DNA of 8,031 nucleotides from Nitrososphaerales archaeon TH5896 (lineage in GTDB: Archaea; Thermoproteota; Nitrososphaeria; Nitrososphaerales; Nitrososphaeraceae), in NCBI GenBank assembly GCA_014523625.1, contig JAATVP010000069.1, positions 1 through 8,031 on the forward strand, in the 5' to 3' direction. Both the position numbers and the translations under genes were made by a program. Position 1 is the stretch's first letter, and every line of letters starts with the position of its first letter. The notes under the pieces were generated by a model. It saw nothing but the letters and a program-made list of their open reading frames with translations, was not told where the DNA came from and ran no database searches. Of this stretch, positions 1 through 6,540 are shown one piece after another.

Positions 1-39
1 AGGACCGCCTGATGCTGTGGTACTAGAAGAATAAAAATA

Positions 40-675
40 ATGCAAATTTTGAGGACCCCACCTTGGTTGCGAATGCTCCAGATTGTACTGGGTTCGATTT
101 CTGTTTTGTTAGCTGCGATTATCTTGTTTGTTCCAGGCTCCTCTATTTCAACGACTGTTCTTATTTTATCTATCACTTTACTAGTCATAGGTATTGAAAG
201 AATTTGCTTCGGTGTGGTTAGAACAACAACATTTACGGCAACTACCTCAACTACGACAACTATGACAGCTGCAGCAGCCACTACAACAAAGCCATCAAAG
301 TACAACTCTTCAAGAATTGCGAATATTGTGCTAGGACTTTTGATCATCGCCCTATCAATTGTGCTTATGGAGTTTCCAGTATTTAGTGCAGCCCTATTGA
401 TAGTTTTAGCAGCAATCGCCCTTCTAGTTATTGGAGTTGCTCGCATTATACATGCGTTTAGGGAAGAAGATATTCATCGGGCCACCAGGAAATACCTCAG
501 TGTAGGTATCGGAATTCTTTGTATTGTAGTAGCCATTTTGATAATTGCAAATCCAACCACTTTCGGTTTGATGCTTCTTGTCTTCATGCTTTCTATCACT
601 CTCATAATAGTGGGGATCAGCATGATAGTGAGAGGGGTTAAGGGCGAGGGTCGCCTTGCGAAGAGAATTTTTTGA
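40..675 (+). CDS. HdeD/DUF308-family six-helix membrane protein
   Basis: This is a 211-residue, very hydrophobic protein built from three repeated two-helix hairpins, roughly residues 11-58, 92-138 and 152-198. Each repeat opens with a short basic stretch and an aliphatic helix rich in Gly, has a Pro at the turn (VPG, FPV, NPT), and ends with an IG-x-x-R-I type second helix. This triple hairpin pattern is characteristic of the HdeD/DUF308 family; HdeD itself is an acid-stress membrane protein of enterobacteria, but archaeal members have no established role. Between the first and second hairpins lies a Thr/Ala-rich loop (about 61-84) that is not part of the family core. Start: the ATG at 40 keeps the PPWLR segment before helix 1. 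A second ATG at 73 (Met12) lies about 38 bases after an A/T-rich TATA-like stretch at 31-39 and is a credible alternative. The gene is convergent with the GH5 gene. Family call is firm, function unknown. Confidence 0.85.
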   Translation: MQILRTPPWLRMLQIVLGSISVLLAAIILFVPGSSISTTVLILSITLLVIGIERICFGVVRTTTFTATTSTTTTMTAAAATTTKPSKYNSSRIANIVLGLLIIALSIVLMEFPVFSAALLIVLAAIALLVIGVARIIHAFREEDIHRATRKYLSVGIGILCIVVAILIIANPTTFGLMLLVFMLSITLIIVGISMIVRGVKGEGRLAKRIF

Positions 676-682
676 GAATTTT
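668..682 (+). terminator. T-rich termination stretch at the end of the HdeD gene
   Basis: A run of six T overlaps the stop codon (668-673) and a second run of four T follows at 679-682. Archaeal transcription commonly ends at clustered T runs without a hairpin. The call is weak because the first run is also coding. Confidence 0.3.
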
Positions 683-1026
683 CAGAGCCCATTCTTTCTG
701 TCAATACAGCAATAATATCATCAATGTCCCTCTGGAAGAATTAATATGTCTCATCCACGTATAACCCGCATTGAATTATTAGCCTGTTGCATTCCATTCA
801 TAACACATTCACATCAAGTTCTTTCATGTGATGAAGTATCTGGAGATAAATCGTTGGGTAAACCAGTATACTGGGATACTCGGTGTGTAGCCGTCTCACA
901 TAGTAGAAGTTGTGGTAGAATGACCACTTGATAGACGAGTTATACGCATCTTGATGTATGAAAGCTGGTTTGGAATGTACGCAAACTCATTTTGTAATTA
1001 ATCACCGCCAGCATTGCTAATCCTTT
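676..1026. other. Gene-free gap between convergent genes
   Basis: About 350 bases separate the stop codons of the HdeD-like gene and the GH5 gene. The only ATG-started frame (746-931, 61 codons) has a Cys/His/Ser-rich, non-protein-like sequence, no TATA box at the usual distance, and no recognisable family. A perfect 12-base palindrome, CCAGTATACTGG, lies at 863-874. I see no tRNA or other structured RNA. Confidence 0.6.
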
Positions 1027-2793
1027 TTATTCAAATCTTCCTAAAGGAGTCAAAGTTGAGAAGATCCTGCCAACTTCTTTAGGAAGTTTACTGACTTGGA
1101 CGTCATCCCTTTCTGAAATGGCTAGAGTGTTATTGTCCAGCTCCTTGGACGGCTTCCAATACAAAAGTTGGTCATCAGTATCCCATTCTACAGACTCTTT
1201 AGTAGTTGAAGTTGACCAAACATAGAATCCCTTCTGATAGTGAGTATTTTTAGGCACAAATATTATGGTAGGCTCATCAATTAAATTACCTTCAAGCATC
1301 AGTGAAAAGTATTTGTTTTTGGTATCAAAGGAAAGAAATATTGGTTTGGCAGAACTAAGCAAAGGATAAGGTCTGGTCGCAAGATCTAGGTGTCTTGGTT
1401 TTCTTTGAGGACCAAGTAGAGAAAAATTCTCGAGATTCCAATTATCCTTCCCATCCTTGGTATTATAAAGGTCATAATTCCAGTAGGTGGAATTCAACAG
1501 CTGAGATTCAACTTGAATGTATTGCAAATTAATGTATGGTCTAATTTGTTCCGACTCTTGAGTTCCGCCGAACTCTGTTAGAAATGGGATTAGATCTCGT
1601 TCATACCCTGCTGATACAATCCTTTCAAATACGTCAGGCCAATCCTGCTTGTATTTTGATATATTGTCGGGGATCATGCCAAAGGATGACATTATAGCCC
1701 GAGTATCGTAATAATGGAACGAAAATACTCCTCTTTCCAGAAATTCAACGGGCCACTCGGATTTCCCAGGAAGATAAGTATTTATCTCCTTGGGAGCATC
1801 CATAAGTCCTTTCTTTGTATATGTGCCTTGATCTAGAGGCGAGCGTACCATTTCCATATCGCCAATGCGCAGAAATCTTCTAAGATCGAATTTCTTGGCC
1901 TTGTCCCATCCGGTTAATTTCTTATTCATCTCTTCCGAAGAAAATGCAGTCCAATCAACTCGGGGCTCGATGAACACAAAAATCTTGTCATCATGTTTCC
2001 TTATTTCATGGAAGGCGTTCAGATAATACTCCTTTAGCAACTTTGATTCAAATTCAAGTTTGTTAATCCCTGCAGGATGAGGCTCGTTAAACAGGTCGAC
2101 GCCTAAAATGGCAGGATGACCTTCACCACCATTCACGTTCCTGAAGAATTTTATAGTCTGTCCTATGGTATTTTCAAGGTGAGTCCTTATCGGATAATGA
2201 GAAAGGTTCATTTCATCATTGGTTAAATCGTTATGATAAAACGAATATAGCGTGTTTTTGACGAGTTTATTCATTTGGTATGACATGGCCCACAGTTTAT
2301 TATTTTTCACTGGCTTCTCTGGCCTCTTGACATCATTGTTCAACGCCAGAGCCCAGTCCGGGAAGCCGTCTCCGCCGCACACCTCATGAGCGATATCCTG
2401 ATGGAAATCAAGCAAGACCAGGAGATTGCGTGAGTATAGCTCGTCAATGATCTGCAGTATGCGTCCTAGATATTCTTCTCCCTCTGGCAGAATCCGATCT
2501 AGGTCTGGATTTGGTGTAGGTTCAATGCCTTTCCAAGAGAGAACCAATCTAACTACATTAAACCCCGATTCTCGCAAGAGGTCAAGTTCTTTGGCGACAG
2601 ACTTAATTTCACTTGTAAGCTCTTGTGCAGATATCTTGTTGACATTAAGTGGGGAGATGGGTAGGTAAGGAGGAAGCTTGCTCCTTGATCCAAAGTTTAC
2701 GCCTCTGAACATAACATATCTTCCGAAGGAATCCCGAAACCAGTTATCTTTCTTATTAAGGAGTCGAGAATCAAGCATATTTTTCTTATTCAT
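1027..2793 (-). CDS. GH5 glycoside hydrolase, endoglycosylceramidase-like
   Basis: A 588-residue retaining glycosidase with a (beta/alpha)8 barrel of family GH5, subgroup resembling endoglycosylceramidases and fungal steryl-glucosidases. Visible landmarks in order: DSFGRYVMFRGVN (21-33) at the barrel entry, VRLVLSWKGIEP (81-92) with the family Arg82, LLDFHQD (127-133) followed by CGGDGFPDW (139-147), DLFNEPHP (233-240) with general acid/base Glu237, FSFHYYD (357-363), and TEFGG (406-410) with nucleophile Glu407. Residues from about 480 to the end look like the C-terminal beta-sandwich found in this subgroup. Length matches complete enzymes. No signal peptide or membrane helix is visible, so the product appears cytosolic, unlike most characterised relatives. 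Archaea are not known for glycosphingolipids, so the substrate is probably another beta-glycoside, possibly a glycolipid; this is inference. The gene stands alone with its own TATA box, and the ATG at 2793 fits that box. Family sure, substrate unknown. Confidence 0.88.
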   Translation of the reverse strand: MNKKNMLDSRLLNKKDNWFRDSFGRYVMFRGVNFGSRSKLPPYLPISPLNVNKISAQELTSEIKSVAKELDLLRESGFNVVRLVLSWKGIEPTPNPDLDRILPEGEEYLGRILQIIDELYSRNLLVLLDFHQDIAHEVCGGDGFPDWALALNNDVKRPEKPVKNNKLWAMSYQMNKLVKNTLYSFYHNDLTNDEMNLSHYPIRTHLENTIGQTIKFFRNVNGGEGHPAILGVDLFNEPHPAGINKLEFESKLLKEYYLNAFHEIRKHDDKIFVFIEPRVDWTAFSSEEMNKKLTGWDKAKKFDLRRFLRIGDMEMVRSPLDQGTYTKKGLMDAPKEINTYLPGKSEWPVEFLERGVFSFHYYDTRAIMSSFGMIPDNISKYKQDWPDVFERIVSAGYERDLIPFLTEFGGTQESEQIRPYINLQYIQVESQLLNSTYWNYDLYNTKDGKDNWNLENFSLLGPQRKPRHLDLATRPYPLLSSAKPIFLSFDTKNKYFSLMLEGNLIDEPTIIFVPKNTHYQKGFYVWSTSTTKESVEWDTDDQLLYWKPSKELDNNTLAISERDDVQVSKLPKEVGRIFSTLTPLGRFE

Positions 2794-2825
2794 GCAGGTA
2801 CTGAAGTAGTAGATTGTAGGCGTTA

Positions 2826-2833
2826 GATATAAA
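2826..2833 (-). promoter_or_regulatory. TATA box of the GH5 gene
   Basis: On the minus strand the sequence reads TTTATATC, centred 36-37 bases before the start codon at 2793. With archaeal initiation about 26 bases downstream of the TATA centre, the transcript would begin about 10 bases before the ATG. No Shine-Dalgarno is visible. Confidence 0.5.
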
Positions 2834-2986
2834 TTTCTATCAGAATGACGGCGTCAAAACAAATCCATTTAACCTAAAATATTACGTTAGAAAAGACAAG
2901 CTAAATCCACGGACAAGCAATAGGTTTTTTATCTATCATTGGTGTGTGAATGGAATGTAGGTAAATAAATCAATCTGAAGTGTCGC

Positions 2987-3223
2987 ATGATAATCCAATA
3001 TACGAATAAAAAAAGTGCTTTGCATTGTAAAGGTGGAAGTAATAACCCCTATTGTAAACATCGAAATCGTATAATTATTGTCATTATATTTAGTACAGTT
3101 GTTATAATGCTTGTTCTTTTTCTAGCTCTTGTCAGTAACAAAGTTGTATATTCCTTCGTTTCGACTTTGAATATTTCCTATACTCTGTCATTTGTATTTA
3201 TGATTGAACTGGAACGCAAATGA
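2987..3223 (+). CDS. Possible small membrane protein, unrecognised
   Basis: A 78-codon frame. Residues 1-27 are polar and basic with H13-C14 and C23-x-H25, which could bind a metal. A strong hydrophobic helix spans about 28-49 (IIIVIIFSTVV and onward), followed by a second hydrophobic stretch (about 54-73). The basic segment just before the first helix is what a real N-in membrane protein would show. Against it: the nearest TATA-like sequence (2963-2970) is only about 21 bases before the ATG, too close for the spacing used by neighbouring genes, and AT-rich DNA produces hydrophobic frames by chance. It ends 40 bases before the polymerase gene, so co-transcription is possible. I do not recognise a family. 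Confidence 0.3.
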   Translation: MIIQYTNKKSALHCKGGSNNPYCKHRNRIIIVIIFSTVVIMLVLFLALVSNKVVYSFVSTLNISYTLSFVFMIELERK

Positions 3224-3263
3224 CCAGACAAGAGGAAAAGGCGTTATGTTGTGTGATTAATAC

Positions 3264-4652
3264 ATGAATAATAATAGTGCGGCCCCAGATTCTACCCAAA
3301 CCAACGAGTCTGCGAATGGTAACAGTGATCAAAGGCCTAGCAGCGACACGAGTCAGTCAGATTCATGGAACGACAATAGGGTTATAGTACACGTTGATCT
3401 AAATTCGTTTTATCCTTCATGTGAAGAGCTACGTTTGCCGCTGTTGGTGGGTAAGCCGCATGCGGTAATTATGACACATGAAGAGCAAGGCCGAATCACA
3501 AAAGGAGTAGTAGCCTCGTGTTCCTACGAAGCAAAGAAACTGGGAGTCAAATCTGCTATGCCCCTAACTGCAGCATTAAAAGCCTGTCCAGACTTAGTCC
3601 TAAATCGGGTAGATATTCCGTACTACGCAACAATCTCTGAGAAAGTGATGAACGTTTTGCACGATTGCTCCGATATTTTGGAGCAGACCAGCATCGATGA
3701 AGCGTTCCTAGACTGTTCTGGCAAGATTCATGCTCTGGGCGTACATAAGGATAAAGCGATAGATGTTGCTGACTCAGGTCTAGGACACGGACCCTTGAAG
3801 AGAGAACATGATTCAGTACGCAATCTGAGCTATTCTTATCTGATCGAGGACTTTGCGAATTCGATTAAGAATAAGATAAAATTAGAATGCGGTCTTCTAG
3901 CTTCAGTTGGGGTAGCCCCTACTAAATCACTTGCTAAGATTGCTTCGGACTTCAGAAAACCAGACGGACTTACGATAGTTCCTCCAGCAGCAGTTCCTAA
4001 TTTTCTTGAAAACCTTGAAGTAGAGAGAATTTCAGGTATTGGGACTATAACAAAGAAATCATTAAAGCAAATGGGTATCGAAACTATCGGCCAACTTGCA
4101 AGAACTGATGTCCAAACCCTTGTACATAGATTTGGAAATAAGTATGGAATTCGCATGTGGAAAATTGCTAAAGGCCTAGACGCGGATCCAGTTCGACCCA
4201 GAGTTGAACATGTTTCCTTGAGTTCCGAATTCACTTTACCTGATTTTACTAAGGATCAACAAAGGTTACTTGTTCATTTAAACGGATTAACAGACGAGCT
4301 GTTTGCGAGGTTACGAAGAAAAGGGTATCAATTTCGTACCGTAGGTATCAAACTGGTTCATGCAGATTTTGTAGTTGAAACAAGAGAGAGATCATATTTG
4401 CGTTTTCAGGATACTAGAGAAAGTATTACTAGCGCAATACCAGCTCTTCTACAAAAGTTCTATTCCACAGTCCCGCAAAGACAAGAAGGGCAGGTCGATA
4501 GTGATATCATGGAGAATGCGCCATCACATAGTGGAACCGAGCTCATCATTAACGTTCCTATAAGGAAGATAGGCATAAAGCTATCGAATTTGATACTGAA
4601 TAGTGGATCTGGCCGGGAGGAAGGCCAATCAAGTATACTTGATTATCTTTAA
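3264..4652 (+). CDS. dinB: Y-family translesion DNA polymerase (Dpo4/DinB)
   Basis: A 462-residue error-prone polymerase that copies past damaged bases. Palm and fingers cover about 39-245: metal ligand Asp45 in VDLNSFY with steric-gate Tyr50, YEAKKLGVKSAMP (88-100) in the fingers, and SIDEAFLD (143-150) carrying catalytic Asp145 and Glu146. VGVAPTKSLAKIASDFRKPDG (215-235) is also typical. The thumb (about 246-310) includes the helix-hairpin-helix ISGIGTITKKSL. The little finger runs from about 316 to 445. The last eight residues, QSSILDYL, are a PIP box for binding the PCNA sliding clamp. Oddities: a Ser/Asn/Asp-rich tail (1-38), about 33 extra residues after LDCSG relative to Sulfolobus Dpo4 and E. 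coli DinB, about 25 extra residues in the little finger, and Asn47 where Dpo4 has Asp. No alternative start exists after the tail, so the ATG at 3264 stands, although no TATA box lies at the spacing seen for neighbours. Confident call. Confidence 0.95.
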   Translation: MNNNSAAPDSTQTNESANGNSDQRPSSDTSQSDSWNDNRVIVHVDLNSFYPSCEELRLPLLVGKPHAVIMTHEEQGRITKGVVASCSYEAKKLGVKSAMPLTAALKACPDLVLNRVDIPYYATISEKVMNVLHDCSDILEQTSIDEAFLDCSGKIHALGVHKDKAIDVADSGLGHGPLKREHDSVRNLSYSYLIEDFANSIKNKIKLECGLLASVGVAPTKSLAKIASDFRKPDGLTIVPPAAVPNFLENLEVERISGIGTITKKSLKQMGIETIGQLARTDVQTLVHRFGNKYGIRMWKIAKGLDADPVRPRVEHVSLSSEFTLPDFTKDQQRLLVHLNGLTDELFARLRRKGYQFRTVGIKLVHADFVVETRERSYLRFQDTRESITSAIPALLQKFYSTVPQRQEGQVDSDIMENAPSHSGTELIINVPIRKIGIKLSNLILNSGSGREEGQSSILDYL

Positions 4653-4686
4653 ATTATGCCAACTTGATTTAAATACTAAAACCAGT

Positions 4687-4695
4687 AAAATTTTT
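4687..4695. terminator. Two-way T-run between convergent genes
   Basis: AAAATTTTT lies in the 54-base gap between the stop codons of the polymerase and the 106-residue gene, giving five T on the plus strand and four T on the minus strand. It could end both transcripts. Short runs like this are common in AT-rich DNA, so the call is tentative. Confidence 0.3.
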
Positions 4696-4706
4696 AGAAC
4701 TCTAAG

Positions 4707-5027
4707 TCATATACCTGTTACCTCGGGCTTCTTCAGCTCGATCAAAACTTTATCGCCTACCTTTAGCCCCAGATCTTCATATTCTCTCATACTCAGCTTG
4801 AATGTTGGTGCATCAGCTACTCCCATACCACCGCCCAGAACGTTTGACATAGCTTTTGGTAGGTTTTTCATTAAATCTTCTGGAGAGGAAAAAGTCATTG
4901 CCTTAACGCCAAAAGGGTTCATTGCCTGTTGTCTGTCCCCTGATGCCTGGTCCATGAAGCTAACGTTCACGTACGGCGTCCCATCATGAGAGGCTTCTAT
5001 TCGGGATACGATAAATTCTTTAATCAT
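4707..5027 (-). CDS. Conserved-looking 106-residue protein of unknown function
   Basis: A soluble, mixed alpha/beta-looking protein of 106 residues without signal peptide or membrane helix. It opens with a beta-like stretch (MIKEFIVSRIEA), then DGTPYVNVSFMDQ, a central Pro/Met/Gly-rich segment (about 36-72, including LGGGMGV), and ends with LSMREYEDLGLKVGDKVLIEL, a small-barrel-like closing strand pattern. The closing 'EYEDLGLKVGDKV' pattern recalls arcadin-1-like proteins, small archaeal partners of the actin-like protein crenactin, but this is a memory-level resemblance and no crenactin gene is in the window. The start is supported by a TATA box at the right distance. It is convergent with the polymerase gene. 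Existence is well supported; function is unassigned. Confidence 0.8.
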   Translation of the reverse strand: MIKEFIVSRIEASHDGTPYVNVSFMDQASGDRQQAMNPFGVKAMTFSSPEDLMKNLPKAMSNVLGGGMGVADAPTFKLSMREYEDLGLKVGDKVLIELKKPEVTGI

Positions 5028-5055
5028 TTAACTATAATACAAGACGAGAAAATAA

Positions 5056-5063
5056 CTTATAAG
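5056..5063 (-). promoter_or_regulatory. TATA box of the 106-residue gene
   Basis: CTTATAAG, centred 32-33 bases before the ATG at 5027 on the minus strand. Predicted initiation falls about 6 bases before the start codon, so the mRNA would be effectively leaderless. This also decides the start codon. Confidence 0.6.
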
Positions 5064-5349
5064 CCTTGACTATGGCAGAAAAAATATTCAGTTATTATCT
5101 AGAAATCTACATTTCAGATGAATTGTGTTGGTTGATCATTATTTTTTGGAAGAGTACTATCGCTACTTTATGAATTTTGAAATGTTTTTTCAATTCTTTA
5201 ATTGCGATGTTAATTGCAATCCTGAATTGTTACAATAAAATTCAATTGTGTTTCCCTTTTAGCAGGACATTGGCCATTTTCTTGTTATTTGACGGTGATT
5301 GATTTCTTTAGGGATTCTAGGCCAAACCAGAATTCACACTTATTTGCAT

Positions 5350-5369
5350 AAATATTTGAACAAATATTT
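5350..5369. repeat. Inverted repeat AAATATTTG-aa-CAAATATTT
   Basis: Two perfect 9-base arms separated by two bases. The symmetric shape and short spacer would suit a dimeric helix-turn-helix repressor. It is about 300 bases from either start codon, so it is not a simple core-promoter operator, and AT-rich palindromes arise easily by chance. Confidence 0.4.
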
Positions 5370-5536
5370 GGATGGCACTCGTAGAAACATTAACAATTTC
5401 AAATCTACCTCGAACTATGTCAGTGTTTAAACACAGCTGCTAATCCTGAGGGGGAATTTAGAAGACCCAATCAGCGAGGTTAGTTAGCGTACAACACACC
5501 TGATGTCTTATCTCGCTCTTGATTGATGATGGATAT

Positions 5537-5573
5537 TTTGATAGGTAATATTGTAGTATGATGTCCTATCAAA
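5537..5573. repeat. Hairpin-forming inverted repeat upstream of the PAC2 gene
   Basis: TTTGATAGG at 5537-5545 and its exact complement CCTATCAAA at 5565-5573 enclose a 19-base loop. It lies about 95-130 bases before the PAC2 start, upstream of the TATA box, so it would not be in the predicted PAC2 mRNA. It could be an operator pair or part of a separate small RNA. Confidence 0.4.
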
Positions 5574-5628
5574 CAGACTAGAAATTGTGCTTGAATCACA
5601 CCGAATAAACTCGCCATCGAAATAAACA

Positions 5629-5636
5629 CTTTTAAG
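5629..5636 (+). promoter_or_regulatory. TATA box of the PAC2 gene
   Basis: CTTTTAAG is centred 35-36 bases before the ATG at 5668. Predicted initiation is about 9 bases before the start codon. The box is nearly identical to CTTATAAG of the divergent 106-residue gene. Confidence 0.5.
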
Positions 5637-5667
5637 TTAATTACTTGAGCAGCAGACGTGTCGTAAA

Positions 5668-6468
5668 ATGACTGAATCACGGTTTGAATTGATATATCCT
5701 AACCCTTCATTGCCTGATTGTAAATTCCCCAACCTTGTTTGCGGTTTTCCTGGAAGTGGGTACGTAGGCAAACTTGCAGTAGACCATCTAATACACGAAT
5801 TGAGCGCAAGACATTTAGTAGATATTTACTCTAATACATTTCCACCACAAGTTTTGATTAAGCCAGATGGGACTGTAGATCTTATTAGAAACGCAATATT
5901 CTATCATGAATCTCAGATCTCACCTTCTTTGAACATGATGTTCTTGACTGGAGACTCACAGCCTTCTAATCCTGATGCGGAGTACTTATTAGCCGAAACA
6001 ATTCTCGAAATTGCATCAAGATTTTCTGTTTTACATGTGTATGCGTTGGCAGCCTATGTCACTGGAGTCTTTGTCCAGAAGCCTCGAGTATTTTGTACGG
6101 CTTCCGACATGGAGAGCCTGAAAGATATCAATACTCATGATATTGCTGTTATGGATGGTGGAGCAATAACAGGGATGAATGGACTAATCGTAGGATTGAC
6201 CAAATTGAAAGGGATGAAAGGTACTTGTTTATTGGGCGAGACCTCTGGCTATGTTGTTGATGCAAAAGCGTCAAGGTCGTTATTGGAAGTTTTGACTTCG
6301 AGACTGCGGGTAAAGATAAGTATGGATGCCCTGGATGCGAGAGCGAAAGACACAGAAAAGTTGATAAAAACGGTTGAACAGCAGATGGGTCAGGCTTCCG
6401 GTGGAAGGTTTGAAGGCGGAGAGCAAACCCCACAAACTAATCCTCGTAACACAGGATATATCAGCTAA
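5668..6468 (+). CDS. PAC2-family protein (proteasome-assembly-chaperone-like)
   Basis: A 266-residue soluble protein of the PAC2 superfamily, whose eukaryotic members chaperone 20S proteasome assembly and whose archaeal members (PbaA/PbaB type) are assembly-factor or activator homologues. Visible family landmarks: CGFPGSGYVGKLAVDHL (25-41), the strand and turn MMFLTGDSQPS (90-100), VYALAAYVTGVFV (124-136), GAITGMNGLIVGL (165-177), and LLGETSGYVVDAKAS (188-202). A helical stretch at about 218-242 is followed by a Gly/Gln/Asn-rich flexible tail ending in GYIS. Some archaeal relatives use a C-terminal hydrophobic-Tyr-X motif to dock on the proteasome; here Tyr is third from the end but preceded by Gly and followed by two residues, so that motif is not met exactly. 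Monocistronic, with its own TATA box fixing the start. Family sure; a proteasome role is inference. Confidence 0.9.
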   Translation: MTESRFELIYPNPSLPDCKFPNLVCGFPGSGYVGKLAVDHLIHELSARHLVDIYSNTFPPQVLIKPDGTVDLIRNAIFYHESQISPSLNMMFLTGDSQPSNPDAEYLLAETILEIASRFSVLHVYALAAYVTGVFVQKPRVFCTASDMESLKDINTHDIAVMDGGAITGMNGLIVGLTKLKGMKGTCLLGETSGYVVDAKASRSLLEVLTSRLRVKISMDALDARAKDTEKLIKTVEQQMGQASGGRFEGGEQTPQTNPRNTGYIS

Positions 6469-6486
6469 AGGAGATTAGCTGCTACT

Positions 6487-6505
6487 AAAGTTGGGCCCCA
6501 ACTTT
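6487..6505. terminator. Strong hairpin between convergent genes
   Basis: AAAGTTGGG-C-CCCAACTTT is a near-perfect palindrome, giving an 8-bp stem with a 3-base loop in RNA. It starts 18 bases after the PAC2 stop and lies 36 bases from the stop of the convergent OB-fold gene. There is no T run after it, so it does not look like a classical intrinsic terminator. It may stop or stabilise both transcripts, or keep convergent transcription apart. Confidence 0.45.
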
Positions 6506-6540
6506 GAATGCCCTTCTATGGCGTCTAGATGCGTAAATTG

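Larger units (their letters stand above)
5064..5628. other. Long divergent intergenic region with inverted repeats
   Basis: About 560 bases lie between the two divergent promoters (genes starting at 5027 and 5668). No convincing coding frame is present. It contains a tandem 11-base imperfect repeat, TTAATTGC(G/A)AT, at 5198-5208 and 5210-5220, and two inverted repeats listed separately. A regulatory region or an unannotated small RNA are both possible. Confidence 0.5.

Noticed and set aside
746..931. 61-codon frame on the plus strand in the convergent gap
   Set aside because: Composition is not protein-like, there is no promoter at the expected spacing and no family is recognisable.
5499..5580. 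Possible C/D box small RNA (TGATGAT-like words in 5522-5565)
   Set aside because: No properly spaced CTGA D box, so the C/D layout is not met.
5480..5680. 66-codon frame on the minus strand
   Set aside because: It overlaps the TATA box and start of the well-supported PAC2 gene and covers the hairpin repeat; no family features.
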